Part shown: in pieces, positions 14,992 to 24,388 of the stretch | How the letters are laid out: the number at the start of each line of letters is the position of its first letter | Numbering within the stretch: the first letter of the stretch is position 1 | Source: Archangium violaceum | Lineage (GTDB): Bacteria; Myxococcota; Myxococcia; Myxococcales; Myxococcaceae | DNA length: 64,000 bases | Direction: 5' to 3' | NCBI RefSeq assembly: GCF_016859125.1 | Contig: NZ_CP069338.1 | Location: forward strand, 1,240,001-1,304,000 | The notes under the pieces: model-generated | Seen by the model: only the letters and a program-made list of their open reading frames with translations | The model's database searches: none | Told to the model about the DNA's origin: nothing | Made by a program: the position numbers and the translations under genes

Positions 14992-16815
14992 ATGAGCGGC
15001 AGCACTCAAAAGAAGGAGATGGCGGGTCAGGGGCAGGTCGCGCTCGCACCGGATGCACACCTGCTCCAACCCCTGTTCGAGCACGCACGCAAGAACCCGG
15101 ACAAGCCCCTGTTCTCGCGCCGTGCCGGTGACCGTTTCGAGCCCCTGTCCGCGGGTGACATCGCGCGCACGGTGCGTCGGCTCGCCCGGGGATTGATGGC
15201 GCTCGGCGTCGAGCCCGGCCAACGCGTGGCCCTGATGTCCAAGACGCGGGTCGAGTGGGTCCTGCTCGACTACGCCATCCTCGCCGCCGGAGCCACCACC
15301 GTCCCCATCTACGAGACCTCCTCCGCCGATCAGGTGGAGTGGATCCTCAAGGACAGCGCGGCGGTGGTCGCGTTCTTCGAGACCGACACCCTGCACGCCC
15401 TCTACCGTCAGTCCGCGGACCGGCTCCCGGACTGCCGCCACACCTTCGTCATCGACCAGGCCGCGCTCGAGCACCTCCAGCAGCGCGGAGACGAGGTCGA
15501 CGAGGCCCGCCTCGACGAGCGGCTGTCGGGGCTGCGGACCGACAACCTCGCCACCCTCATCTACACCTCGGGCACCACGGGCCGCCCTCGCGGCTGCGAG
15601 CTCACGCACGCCAACATCCGCGTGAACACCCTCCAGGTGCTGGCCCACGCGGGTGGCGTCATCACCGAGCAGGACCGGACGTTCCTCTTCCTGCCGCTCG
15701 CCCACGCGCTGGCCAAGATCCTCTTCCTCGCCGCCGTGGAGAAGGGCAACACGGTCGCCTTCGCCACCAGCCCCGGCAAGATCACCGAGGAGCTGGCCAT
15801 GGCCCGGCCCACCTGGTTCGGCACCGTGCCCCGGGTGCTCGAGAAGGTATTCCAGACGGCCCAACAGAAGGCCGAGAGCGCGGGCAAGGGCCGCGTGTTC
15901 GAGCTCGCCACGAACGCGGCCATCCAGTACTCGCGCGAGCGCTCCCAGGGCCGCATCGGACTCCTCACGCGGCTCCAGCACGCGGTGTTCGACCGGCTCG
16001 TGTACCGCATGCTCCGCAAGGTCCTCGGCGGGGAGCTCCAATTCGTCGTGTCCGGCGGCGGGCCCCTCCCGGAGCGGCTGAATCACTTCTACAACGGCCT
16101 GGGTATCACGGTGCTCGAGGGCTACGGCATGACCGAGACGAGCCCCGTGCTCACCCTCAACTCCGATAGCTCCAACCGCATTGGAACCGTGGGCCAGCCC
16201 CTGGCCGGCACCACCGTGCGCATCGCGGACGATGGGGAGATCCTCGTGAAGGGGCCCCAGGTCTTCGTCGGCTACTGGAACAACCCGGAGGCCACCCAGC
16301 GCACGCTCACCCCGGACGGGTGGCTGCAGACGGGAGACCTCGGCAGCCTGGATGAGCAGGGCTTCCTGCGCATCACCGGCCGCAAGAAGGAGATCCTCGT
16401 CACCGCGGCCGGCAAGAACGTCGCGCCGGGGCCTCTGGAGGACCGCATCCGCGAGCACCCCCTGGTCAGTCAGGCCATGGTGGTGGGCGAGGGCAAGCCC
16501 TTCGTGTCGGCGCTCGTCACGATCGACACCGGGGCCTTCTCCAACTGGGCCCGGAAGAACGGCAAGGACGGGCAGAAGTTGGAGTCCCTGGTGGAGGACA
16601 AGGCGCTGCGCAACGAGGTGAGCCAGGCCATCGAATCCGCCAACCGCTCGGTGTCGCGCGCGGAGTCCATCCGCAAGTTCGTCATCCTCCCGCACGACTT
16701 CACCATCGAGCGCAACGAGCTCACGCCCTCGCTCAAGGTGCGGCGCCACGTCGTCACCCAGCACTACGCCCAGGTCATCGAGCACCTGTACGAGCGCGCG
16801 GGCGGTGGCGACTGA
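14992..16815 (+). CDS. long-chain fatty acyl-CoA synthetase (AMP-forming)
   Basis: The enzyme activates fatty acids with ATP and CoA. The ANL-superfamily motifs are all present: P-loop-like LIYTSGTTGRPRGCELTH, the adenine-binding GYGMTETSP, the GDLG hinge region and GRKKEILVTAAGKN with the catalytic lysine region. Length (607 residues) and the FadD15/AasD-type pattern (VTAAGKNVAPGPLEDRI) point to a long-chain acyl-CoA ligase. The start is uncertain, because neither this ATG nor the in-frame GTG 54 nt upstream has a clear ribosome-binding site. It stands alone, and a hairpin follows. Confidence 0.9.
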   Translation: MSGSTQKKEMAGQGQVALAPDAHLLQPLFEHARKNPDKPLFSRRAGDRFEPLSAGDIARTVRRLARGLMALGVEPGQRVALMSKTRVEWVLLDYAILAAGATTVPIYETSSADQVEWILKDSAAVVAFFETDTLHALYRQSADRLPDCRHTFVIDQAALEHLQQRGDEVDEARLDERLSGLRTDNLATLIYTSGTTGRPRGCELTHANIRVNTLQVLAHAGGVITEQDRTFLFLPLAHALAKILFLAAVEKGNTVAFATSPGKITEELAMARPTWFGTVPRVLEKVFQTAQQKAESAGKGRVFELATNAAIQYSRERSQGRIGLLTRLQHAVFDRLVYRMLRKVLGGELQFVVSGGGPLPERLNHFYNGLGITVLEGYGMTETSPVLTLNSDSSNRIGTVGQPLAGTTVRIADDGEILVKGPQVFVGYWNNPEATQRTLTPDGWLQTGDLGSLDEQGFLRITGRKKEILVTAAGKNVAPGPLEDRIREHPLVSQAMVVGEGKPFVSALVTIDTGAFSNWARKNGKDGQKLESLVEDKALRNEVSQAIESANRSVSRAESIRKFVILPHDFTIERNELTPSLKVRRHVVTQHYAQVIEHLYERAGGGD

Positions 16816-16823
16816 AGCGGCCC

Positions 16824-16857
16824 GCCGTGCTCCAGCCCCAGCGGGACCGGGCACGGC
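16824..16857. terminator. hairpin between the acyl-CoA synthetase and PEIEPP genes
   Basis: GCCGTGC and GCACGGC form a 7-bp stem around a 20-nt loop between two convergent genes. No U-tract is present. Confidence 0.4.
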
Positions 16858-16878
16858 GAGCCGTGAGATGTCCTCGAC

Positions 16879-17175
16879 TCACGCGATGATGGTCGGCGCG
16901 CCCGGCGGCTGATTGTCCGGGTTGGGCGCCTCGTGGATGCCCGGAGGTTGGATCTCCGGCTCATGATGACGGCCCGGCTCATTGTCGTCCGGCTCGCGCC
17001 GGGGAGGTTCGATCTCCGGCGGCTGACGCGTGGGCGGTTCGATCTCCGGCGCGTGCCTCCGCGAGGGGGGCTCGATCTCCGGTGGACCCACGGGCCCCGG
17101 CTCCCTCTGGGGCGTCTTCTGCGGCTCCGGCTCCTTCATCGGTGAGCCGGGTGTCCTGGGCGGCTGCTCTGGCAT
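16879..17175 (-). CDS. proline-rich PEIEPP-repeat protein
   Basis: The 98-residue protein is about a third proline and contains four copies of PEIEPP or PEIQPP spaced by short basic stretches (SRRHA, TRQ, RREPDDNEPGRHH). It must be disordered and has alternating acidic and basic charge. It has no signal peptide. A strong GGAGGGG supports the start. It is transcribed away from the BON/SRPBCC gene. The PEIEPP box may be a docking motif for a repeat-binding partner; that is inference. Confidence 0.7.
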   Translation of the reverse strand: MPEQPPRTPGSPMKEPEPQKTPQREPGPVGPPEIEPPSRRHAPEIEPPTRQPPEIEPPRREPDDNEPGRHHEPEIQPPGIHEAPNPDNQPPGAPTIIA

Positions 17176-17319
17176 GCGTTCCCCTCCTGACCCCTCAATC
17201 TGCGCATCCAGGTGGGACCGGGTACGAGACAGCCAAGGGAAGAAGCCCTCGCCCGCCTGCTGCCGAGCCGCACGCGCAACCCCAGCTTGGTGCACAGGAG
17301 TTCCAAGGAGGGCGGGGAA

Positions 17320-18513
17320 ATGAGAGCTACCTGGTGGCTGGTGGGAGGGGGAGTGGGCTTGGGAGCGGGGTTGATGTACCTCGCGGATCCTCGCAGTGGC
17401 CGGCGTCGCCGCGCCGTGGCCCACGACAAGGTACTTCACGCCGTGCACGAGGCCGAGAACGCCGCGTGCGTGGTGACACGTGACCTCGTCCATCGCACGC
17501 GCGGCTTCTTCTTCAACTCCCTGGGCCGCATACGCCGTGAGGAGGCCGACGACAGGACCATCGAGGCCCGTATCCGCTCCGCGCTTGGCCGCGTGTGCTC
17601 TCACCCGCATGCCATCCAGGTGAGTGTCGAGCGGGGACGGGTGCGGCTCGAGGGGGTCGCCCTCAAGGTCGAGCACCCGAAGATCCTCTCCCGCGTCTCG
17701 CACGTGTCTGGCGTGAGGGACGTGGTGGACAACCTGAGGGTGTTCAAGCAACCCGGAAGTCACCCCGAGCTGCAAGGCGGCGCGCTGCGGCCGGGGGACC
17801 GCCCCGAGTTCCTCCAGCGCAACTGGTCACCCGCCGCGCGCTTCGTGGGGGGCCTCGGGGGCGCGAGCCTGCTGATGTGGGGATTGTCGCACTGGGGCGT
17901 GCCGGGCCTGACCTCCACCCTGCTCGGCTCGCTGCTCACCCTGCGCAGCATCACCAACATCGAGCTCAAGCGCCTCACCGGCGTGGGGGGCGGGCGTCTG
18001 GGCATCGAGATCCACAAGGACATCACCGTCCATGCACCGGTGGAGGAGGTGTTCCGCTTCTGGCGGGCCATGGAGAACTTCTCCCGCTTCATGAGCCACG
18101 TGGAGGAGGTGCGCACCAGCGGCGCGGACCGCTCCCACTGGCGGGTGAAGGGCCCGGCCGGCATCGTCTTCGAGTGGGATGCCCTCATCACCCGGCTCAT
18201 CCCCCATCAGGTCCTCGCCTGGAAGAGCGTGGAGGGCTCCACGGTGGAGCACGCCGGCATCATCCACTTCGAGTCCCTCAACGAAGGTCGCTCCACGCGG
18301 CTGGACATCCGCATGAGCTACAACCCGCCCGCGGGCGCGCTGGGCCATGCCTTCGCGCGGCTGCTCGGGGTCTCTCCCAAGAAGCAGATGGATGACGACC
18401 TGCTACGTTTCAAGTCGCTCATCGAGACGGGCAAGGCCACGGGGAACGAGACCGTGTCGCGCGAGCAGCTGTCCCTGATGCCGGAGCGCTCCGGACAGCG
18501 GCCGGTGCACTGA
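17320..18513 (+). CDS. membrane protein with BON and SRPBCC (cyclase-like) domains
   Basis: The 397-residue protein has an N-terminal membrane segment (residues about 4-22), a BON domain at about 85-150 (IRSALGRVCSHPHAIQVSVERGRVRLEG), a hydrophobic Gly-rich hairpin at about 170-210 (DUF2892-like) and a C-terminal SRPBCC lipid-binding domain (HKDITVHAPVEEVFRFWRAM). BON domains bind phospholipid membranes and SRPBCC domains bind hydrophobic ligands, so an envelope-maintenance or lipid-handling role fits. AAGGAGGGC directly upstream fixes the ATG. It ends 6 nt from the convergent M48 protease gene. Confidence 0.85.
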   Translation: MRATWWLVGGGVGLGAGLMYLADPRSGRRRRAVAHDKVLHAVHEAENAACVVTRDLVHRTRGFFFNSLGRIRREEADDRTIEARIRSALGRVCSHPHAIQVSVERGRVRLEGVALKVEHPKILSRVSHVSGVRDVVDNLRVFKQPGSHPELQGGALRPGDRPEFLQRNWSPAARFVGGLGGASLLMWGLSHWGVPGLTSTLLGSLLTLRSITNIELKRLTGVGGGRLGIEIHKDITVHAPVEEVFRFWRAMENFSRFMSHVEEVRTSGADRSHWRVKGPAGIVFEWDALITRLIPHQVLAWKSVEGSTVEHAGIIHFESLNEGRSTRLDIRMSYNPPAGALGHAFARLLGVSPKKQMDDDLLRFKSLIETGKATGNETVSREQLSLMPERSGQRPVH

Positions 18514-18519
18514 CGGCGC

Positions 18520-20331
18520 TCACGCGTTGCTGCGCTGGATGAGCCGGGCGTACGCGAGATCGGGTACCTCGAGCGTGATGAAGCCCGACTCCTCCTCGTA
18601 GCGCCGCACCTTGAAGGCCTTGTGCGACTGGCGCGCATGGGCCTCACAGGTGGGCACCTGGATGGTGATCTCCCCGTCATCCCGCATCATGCCCCCCACG
18701 TGGAAGCGCGTCTCCACGTGGTGGGCGAGCGCCCCACCGCACAGCGCGCAGCAGTGGGGCAGGCCCATCCGCGCGAGCGGAGCGCGCACCGTCACCGCGT
18801 CCCCCACACGCCGCAGCGTCACCGGAGCCCGCGGCGCGAGCGCCTTCACGCGCTCCTCCTCCTCCACGCTCCAGGTGGCATCCTCCGCCACGCCCAGCCG
18901 CTTCCGCAGGGGCTCCAGCTCCTCGGGCCCGCCCGTCCCCGCCAGCCATTCCTCCACCAGGGCCGTGGGGTCCACCCGCTCCCCGTTCCACTCCAACTCC
19001 AGCGACTCGCCGGGGGACGTCGTCCAGGCCATGCCGTGCCGGGCGAGGATGCTCGCCAGGTACGCGCTCACCGCGTGGCCCACCACCTCGTGCACCCGCT
19101 CGGTGCGGTCCGGCGCCCGGTAGCCCACCAGCCGCGGATCCACCGCCTCGGCGAAGGACTCGCGCGCGGCGGCGTCCTTCAGCAACGACGGCACCCGGGC
19201 CAGCGAGAACTCCGGTACCCGCGCCTGCACCCGGCTGGCCGTCTCGTTCCACAACACGCTCCAGCGCGCTCCCACCCCGGCCCAGGGGATGAGCTCCACC
19301 GCGTTCGGCCACAGCTCCGCCGTGAAGCGCCGCTCCAGCGCCTCCGCGTCCGACAGCAGCGTGTACGCGGGCGTCTCGTCCAGCGGTTGCTCCACTCCAT
19401 CCATCCGCTCGGCGAAGGCGATGCGCTCCTTCATGCACGGATGGGAGTCGTATGAACCCGCCTCCCGCTCGGGCACGCCCCCCGCCAGCTCCCGCTGCGC
19501 CTCCGCCCAGGCGGAGCTCGCCAGGTAGCGCCGGAACCCCTCGAAGAGGTTGTCCGGCACCACGTCCTCGTGCGCCAGCGGGTACACCTCGTGCTCCAGG
19601 AAGCGGCGGTAGGCCACCGCGTGCAGCGACTCGCGCCGCAGGCCGGAGATGTGCGCGTGCCTGCCGGCGATGCGAATGCTCCACTCGTCCGCCACCAGCT
19701 CCTGCTGCCGGCTGATGGACTGGGTGATGAGCAGGAACAGCTTCGGCACCCACGTGAAGGGCTTGCGCAGCGGCATCCGGTCGTCCTCGCCCAGGAACGA
19801 CAGGGCGCGACTCATGGACGAGCGCGTGGAGTAGATGACCGCGGCCAGCTTCGTCTCCCCGCCCTTGAAGTGGCCGAGCTCATGGGCCACGGCCGCACGG
19901 AACTGGGAGAGGTTGTCCACCGCCAGCAGCCCCAGGCCGATGCACAGGATGCGCCGGCTACCGAAGCCGAGGAAGCCGCCCACCTGGGTCACGTAGGCGT
20001 TGACGTCCTCGACGAGGAACACCTCCGGGGGCAGCTCCACCTCCATGCGCCGCGCCACGTCCCGAAGGGCGGCGAACAACCTCGGGTGCGCGTCCTCGGT
20101 GAGCCGGGGCCCGGGTGACACGAAGCGCTCGCGCTGCGGCAACAGACTCCACAGGATGGCGCCCGCCCCCGCCAGGCACAGCGCGGCGAACAGCGCGTGG
20201 AAGCGGTGCGTCGTGTCGACGCGGAACGGGAGGCTCAGCAGGACGACCGCCACACCCAACGTCGCCGTGTAATAGAGGAGCAGGAACCCCACGGCCAACA
20301 TCGCGCGGACTGTGTACGAGCGGGCCCACAT
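18520..20331 (-). CDS. M48-family integral membrane metalloprotease
   Basis: The zinc motif AAVAHELGHFKGG (HExxH) and the downstream glutamate in QQELVADEWS identify an M48 peptidase. Two hydrophobic helices at the N-terminus (about 9-30 and 42-62) anchor it in the inner membrane. Members of this family cleave misfolded membrane proteins or modify lipidated proteins. At 603 residues it is twice as long as HtpX; the extra C-terminal half includes a CCALCGGALAHH segment that may bind metal. GGAGGGGG supports the start. It shares an 85-bp divergent region with the nucleotidase gene. Confidence 0.88.
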   Translation of the reverse strand: MWARSYTVRAMLAVGFLLLYYTATLGVAVVLLSLPFRVDTTHRFHALFAALCLAGAGAILWSLLPQRERFVSPGPRLTEDAHPRLFAALRDVARRMEVELPPEVFLVEDVNAYVTQVGGFLGFGSRRILCIGLGLLAVDNLSQFRAAVAHELGHFKGGETKLAAVIYSTRSSMSRALSFLGEDDRMPLRKPFTWVPKLFLLITQSISRQQELVADEWSIRIAGRHAHISGLRRESLHAVAYRRFLEHEVYPLAHEDVVPDNLFEGFRRYLASSAWAEAQRELAGGVPEREAGSYDSHPCMKERIAFAERMDGVEQPLDETPAYTLLSDAEALERRFTAELWPNAVELIPWAGVGARWSVLWNETASRVQARVPEFSLARVPSLLKDAAARESFAEAVDPRLVGYRAPDRTERVHEVVGHAVSAYLASILARHGMAWTTSPGESLELEWNGERVDPTALVEEWLAGTGGPEELEPLRKRLGVAEDATWSVEEEERVKALAPRAPVTLRRVGDAVTVRAPLARMGLPHCCALCGGALAHHVETRFHVGGMMRDDGEITIQVPTCEAHARQSHKAFKVRRYEEESGFITLEVPDLAYARLIQRSNA

Positions 20332-20416
20332 GACGTTCCCCCTCCAGTCAGTCGAGTCTAGGGCCAATACCGAGACATGCGGTAACACCTGGGTTGTGAA
20401 AGATAGGAGCAACCGC

Positions 20417-22099
20417 ATGCGCCCCCCCTCGCCTTCCCGCCCCTCTCCGCTCCACGCCCTTCCGCTCGCCGCCGCGCTCCTGCTCTCCTGCGCCCATACC
20501 CAGCCAGCCTCCAGCCCCCGTCAGGTGCACGTGCAGGTGCTGGCCCTCAATGACTTCCACGGAAACCTCGCGCCGCCTCCAGGCTCCTCGGGAGAAATCC
20601 GCACCGGGCAGGGCCCTGACGGCAGCCCCCTCAGGGTGAAGGCGGGAGGCGCCAGCTTCCTCGCCCACCATCTGGCCGAGCTGCGCGCGAGCAACCCGGA
20701 GAACACCCTCGTGGTGTCCGCGGGGGACCTCATCGGTGCCAGCCCCGTCGTCTCCGCCCTCTTCCATGACGAGCCCACCATCGAGGCGATGAACCTCGCG
20801 GGGCTCACGCTCAACGCCGTGGGCAACCACGAGCTCGACGAGGGGGCGGCCGAGCTCCAGCGCATGCAGGCCGGCGGCTGTCACCCGGTGGATGGCTGCC
20901 AGGACGGCACGCCCTTCGAGGGCGCGAAGTTCCAGTTCCTCGCCGCCAACGTGGTCGACGCCCGGGGCCACACGCTCTTCCCCCCCTATGTCGTGCGCGA
21001 CTTCGGGGGCGTGAAGGTGGCCTTCATCGGCATGACGCTCGAGGGCACCCCGGAGATCGTCGACTCCGCCGGCATCCAGGGGCTCCAGTTCCGGGACGAG
21101 GCCGACACGGTCAACACCCTGGTGCCCCAGCTGCGCGAGCAGGGCGTGCGGGCCATCCTGGTGCTGCTCCACGAGGGCGGCGTCCAGACGGGCTCGTCGT
21201 ACGACGGATGCGAGGGCATCTCCGGCCCCATCGTGGACATCGTCCACCGCATGGATCCAGAGGTGGACGCCGTCCTGAGCGGCCACACCCACCAGTCCTA
21301 CAACTGCGTCATCGACGGCAAGCGCGTCACCAGCGCGGCGTCCTACGGGCGGCTCATCACGGACCTGGACCTCGTGCTGGACGCGGCCACGGGCGACGTG
21401 GTGGAGAGCACCGCGCGCAACGTCGTCGTCACCCGGGACGCGGAGGGCCCCCCCGAGGTGCAGGCGCTCATCGACCGCTATGACAGACTGGCCGCGCCCA
21501 TGAGGGATCGCGTCCTCGGCCGGGCGTCGGCGCCGCTCGAGCAACCGGACGACAGGCGCTGGCCCTCGGGCGAGTCCACCCTGGGCAACACCCTCGCCGA
21601 TGTACAGCTCGCGGCGACGAAGGACGCGGGAGCCCAGGTGGCCTTCATGAACCCGGGAGGCATCCGCGGGGAGCTCGACGCGGGCGATGTCACCTACGGC
21701 GAGGCCTTCACCCTCCAGCCCTTCGGCAACACCCTGGTGACGCTGACGCTCACCGGCGCGCAGCTCCACACCCTGCTGGAGCAGCAGTGGGAGGGAAACC
21801 TCGTGCGCATCCTCCAGCCCTCGCGGGGTTTCTCCTATACATGGAAGGCCTCGGCGCCCGTGGGCCACAAGGTGGACCCGGCCAGCATCCGGCTGAACGG
21901 CGTGCCCGTGGACCCCACGGGCCGCTACCGAGTGACGGTGAACAGCTTCCTCGCCGGCGGCGGAGATGGCTTCCGCGTGCTCGCCGAGGGCACCGAACGG
22001 CGCGGCGGCATGGTGGACGTGGATGCGCTGGAGGCGTGGCTGAAGGCCCACTCGCCGCTCTCTCCGCCAGAGACGAACCGCATCACCCGGGTGGAGTAA
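20417..22099 (+). CDS. 5'-nucleotidase/2',3'-cyclic phosphodiesterase lipoprotein
   Basis: This is a UshA-type enzyme of 560 residues. The N-terminal metallophosphatase domain shows ALNDFHGNL, SAGDLIGAS, GNHELDEG and the GHTHQSYN metal motifs, and the C-terminal 5'-nucleotidase substrate domain shows NPGGIRGEL and the LQPFGN...LVTLTLTG segment. A signal ending LLLSC makes it a lipoprotein. It would hydrolyse extracellular nucleotides for phosphate and nucleoside uptake. TAGGAGC nine nt upstream sets the start. Confidence 0.92.
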   Translation: MRPPSPSRPSPLHALPLAAALLLSCAHTQPASSPRQVHVQVLALNDFHGNLAPPPGSSGEIRTGQGPDGSPLRVKAGGASFLAHHLAELRASNPENTLVVSAGDLIGASPVVSALFHDEPTIEAMNLAGLTLNAVGNHELDEGAAELQRMQAGGCHPVDGCQDGTPFEGAKFQFLAANVVDARGHTLFPPYVVRDFGGVKVAFIGMTLEGTPEIVDSAGIQGLQFRDEADTVNTLVPQLREQGVRAILVLLHEGGVQTGSSYDGCEGISGPIVDIVHRMDPEVDAVLSGHTHQSYNCVIDGKRVTSAASYGRLITDLDLVLDAATGDVVESTARNVVVTRDAEGPPEVQALIDRYDRLAAPMRDRVLGRASAPLEQPDDRRWPSGESTLGNTLADVQLAATKDAGAQVAFMNPGGIRGELDAGDVTYGEAFTLQPFGNTLVTLTLTGAQLHTLLEQQWEGNLVRILQPSRGFSYTWKASAPVGHKVDPASIRLNGVPVDPTGRYRVTVNSFLAGGGDGFRVLAEGTERRGGMVDVDALEAWLKAHSPLSPPETNRITRVE

Positions 22100-22187
22100 C
22101 CACCAGCCAACAGTCGCGCCGGACAGCGGGCGACATTTCCCACCGCGGGCACGGGCAACCCGAGACCAGAGGTGACACATACGGGGC

Positions 22188-23162
22188 ATGCGTTTCTCGA
22201 GACTCGGACTCCTGGGTTGTGCCGTCCTGTGCGCGCTGGTGACCGCCTGTACGCACCACGCGCCCCTCTCCAACTTCGAGCCACCGCTGAGCGCTGGCGA
22301 GCACCAGCGCATCATCAACGGGGTGAGGCTGTACTACCGCATCGCCGGCCAGGCTCCGGCGGAGCGCGCCCCGGTGCTCTTCCTCCACGGTGGCCCCGGC
22401 TACAACAGCTACAGCTTCTCGAAGCTCATGGGCGCGCGCCTCGAGAAGTCCCGGCGCATGGTGTACCTGGACCAGCGGGGCTGTGGCCGCTCCGAGCGCC
22501 CCTGGGACGGCCGCTACTCGCTGGAGGTGCTGGTGGCGGACCTGGAGGCGCTGCGCCAGGAGCTGGGCGTGGAGCGCTGGGTGCTGATGGGCCACTCCTT
22601 CGGCGGGACGCTCGCGCTGGAGTACGCGGTGCGTCATCCCCAACGCGTGGCGGGCGTGGTGTACGTGAGCGGCATCTCGGACACGGCGCTCTCCTTCGCC
22701 ACCTGGAAGCGCGAGCTCGAGCGCCTGTACCCCGGGCGGCTGACCACGCTGGCCTCGCAGGAGGACACGTCGGACTACGAGCAGGTCATGCGGGCGCTGC
22801 GGGGCGTGGACGCGCAGTCCTTCTTCAACCAGTTGCAGTTCCACGACGCCACGTACCTCCAGATGCAGGAGTCGATCGACGCGGAGAGCGGCCTGCGCAA
22901 CACGGGTGAGATGTCCCGCGCTCTCTTCTCCACCGAGCTGACGAGCTACCGTTTCACGCGCTCCGCCCAGGTCACCGCGCCGGTGCTCGCCATCGGCGGC
23001 CGGTACGACCACTCCGTCGGTCTGGAGAGCATCCAGGCGCTGGTGAAGACGCTGCCCAACGCCACCCTGCTCGAGTACGAGAAGAGCGGGCACTTCCCGT
23101 ACCTGGAAGAGGCGGACCGCTTCGAGCAGGACGTGACGCGATTCCTGTCGACCCTGCCCTGA
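22188..23162 (+). CDS. alpha/beta-hydrolase lipoprotein, proline iminopeptidase-like
   Basis: The fold and motifs match peptidase family S33: oxyanion HGGPG, DQRGCGRS, nucleophile elbow GHSFGG, an acid residue in GGRYDHS and the catalytic His in SGHFPYLEE. A lipoprotein signal ending LVTAC places it outside the cytoplasm, which is unusual for proline iminopeptidases, so it may act on secreted peptides or esters. At 324 residues it is full length. It follows the nucleotidase gene by 88 nt and ends 10 nt from a convergent lipoprotein gene. Confidence 0.88.
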   Translation: MRFSRLGLLGCAVLCALVTACTHHAPLSNFEPPLSAGEHQRIINGVRLYYRIAGQAPAERAPVLFLHGGPGYNSYSFSKLMGARLEKSRRMVYLDQRGCGRSERPWDGRYSLEVLVADLEALRQELGVERWVLMGHSFGGTLALEYAVRHPQRVAGVVYVSGISDTALSFATWKRELERLYPGRLTTLASQEDTSDYEQVMRALRGVDAQSFFNQLQFHDATYLQMQESIDAESGLRNTGEMSRALFSTELTSYRFTRSAQVTAPVLAIGGRYDHSVGLESIQALVKTLPNATLLEYEKSGHFPYLEEADRFEQDVTRFLSTLP

Positions 23163-23172
23163 CGGCGCCCGC

Positions 23173-23532
23173 TCACGGACCCGGCGTCACACGGCCCGCG
23201 GCGCCACCCACCTCGGTGGCGCCCACGACCTGACGCTGGGCCTGGTCGAACTCGATATCCAGCAGCCGCCCCGAGCCCCGGGGTGCCAGGCCGAAGCGGA
23301 TCCGCCAGTAGTTGGGGCGGACCTGTACGGCCTCGGCCACCTCCGTCACCTCATAGCCCGAGGAGACGGCGTATTCCTGGCCGATGCGGACGACGTCGCG
23401 GTAGCCGAGCTCCTGCTGCACGGTGTTGGACGGCTCCGGGTACATGCGGCGCTCCTGCGTCGGGCCAGCACAGCCGATGCCGAGGAGCGAGCAGGAGAAG
23501 ACGAAAGCAATGGCGGGACGAAGAGGGACCAT
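23173..23532 (-). CDS. small lipoprotein of unknown function
   Basis: The 119-residue protein has a signal ending LLGIGC and a compact mature domain with several beta strands (VQVRPNYWRIRFGLAP). No family is recognised. No good ribosome-binding site is visible. It lies downstream of clpP on the same strand, but a hairpin separates them. Confidence 0.65.
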   Translation of the reverse strand: MVPLRPAIAFVFSCSLLGIGCAGPTQERRMYPEPSNTVQQELGYRDVVRIGQEYAVSSGYEVTEVAEAVQVRPNYWRIRFGLAPRGSGRLLDIEFDQAQRQVVGATEVGGAAGRVTPGP

Positions 23533-23607
23533 GACGGTTCAAAGGTGAGCATGGTCCGTGCCACGAGTGCTCCCTCGCGACGCGACGAGAGCCCCGGTGT
23601 CCGGCAC

Positions 23608-23649
23608 GCAAGCGTTGCACCCGCGGGAATGACGGGCCGCAGCGCTTGC
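23608..23649 (-). terminator. hairpin downstream of clpP
   Basis: GCAAGCGTTGC and GCAGCGCTTGC make an 11-bp stem with one mismatch around a 20-nt loop, starting 26 nt after the clpP stop codon. It could end clpP transcription; there is no U-tract. Confidence 0.4.
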
Positions 23650-23674
23650 GCGGAACGAGGTCCTTCGAGGACGC

Positions 23675-24292
23675 CTAGCCCTTGGTGGGCGTGGCGGGCG
23701 CGGAGGGCGTCAGCAGCTGCTTCGTGACGACCTCGTCGATGATGCCGTACTGCCGGGCCTCCTCGGCACTCATGAAGTAGTCGCGCTCGGTGTCCTTCTC
23801 GATACGCTCGATGGAGTGGCCCGTGTGCTTCACGATGAGGCCGTTGATGTACGAGCGCAGACGGAGGATTTCCTTGGCCTGGATGTCGATGTCCGAGGCC
23901 TGGCCCTGCGCGCCACCGAGAGGCTGGTGGATCATGATGCGCGAGTTGGGCAGGGAGTAGCGCTTGCCCGTCGCCCCGGCGAGCAACAGCAGCGCCCCCA
24001 TGGAGGCCGCCTGCCCGACGCAGATGGTCGACACGGGGCACTTGACGTACTGCATCGTGTCGTAGATGGCCAGACCCGCCGTCACCGAGCCGCCAGGCGA
24101 GTTGATGTAGAGGTTGATGCCCTTGTCCGGGTCCTCGGACTCGAGGAAGAGCAGCTGGGCGACGATGACGTTGGCCACTTCATCGGTCACCGGCGTGCCC
24201 AGCATGACGATCCGGTCCTTGAGGAGCCGGCTGTAGAGGTCGTATGCGCGCTCGCCCCGGTGCGTGGTCTCGATGACGAAAGGGATGTTCAT
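23675..24292 (-). CDS. clpP: ATP-dependent Clp protease proteolytic subunit
   Basis: The serine protease forms the 14-subunit chamber that degrades proteins fed by ClpX or ClpA. Catalytic Ser (GQAASMGA), His (MIHQP) and Asp (KDTERD) are all present, and the IGL/hydrophobic-pocket region is normal at 205 residues. Neither tig nor clpX lies next to it, so this is probably an additional clpP copy rather than the housekeeping tig-clpP-clpX locus. The C-terminal [11 protein letters not shown] tail is a lineage extension. Confidence 0.95.
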   Translation of the reverse strand: MNIPFVIETTHRGERAYDLYSRLLKDRIVMLGTPVTDEVANVIVAQLLFLESEDPDKGINLYINSPGGSVTAGLAIYDTMQYVKCPVSTICVGQAASMGALLLLAGATGKRYSLPNSRIMIHQPLGGAQGQASDIDIQAKEILRLRSYINGLIVKHTGHSIERIEKDTERDYFMSAEEARQYGIIDEVVTKQLLTPSAPATPTKG

Positions 24293-24388
24293 GGCCCCCC
24301 AACACTAATGCGCCTTCGACCCGGGCGCCCCCCCGTTCTTTCCAGATCGTACTCCAGGCTACGCTCGGGACCCTTCCCGGGTATCCCC

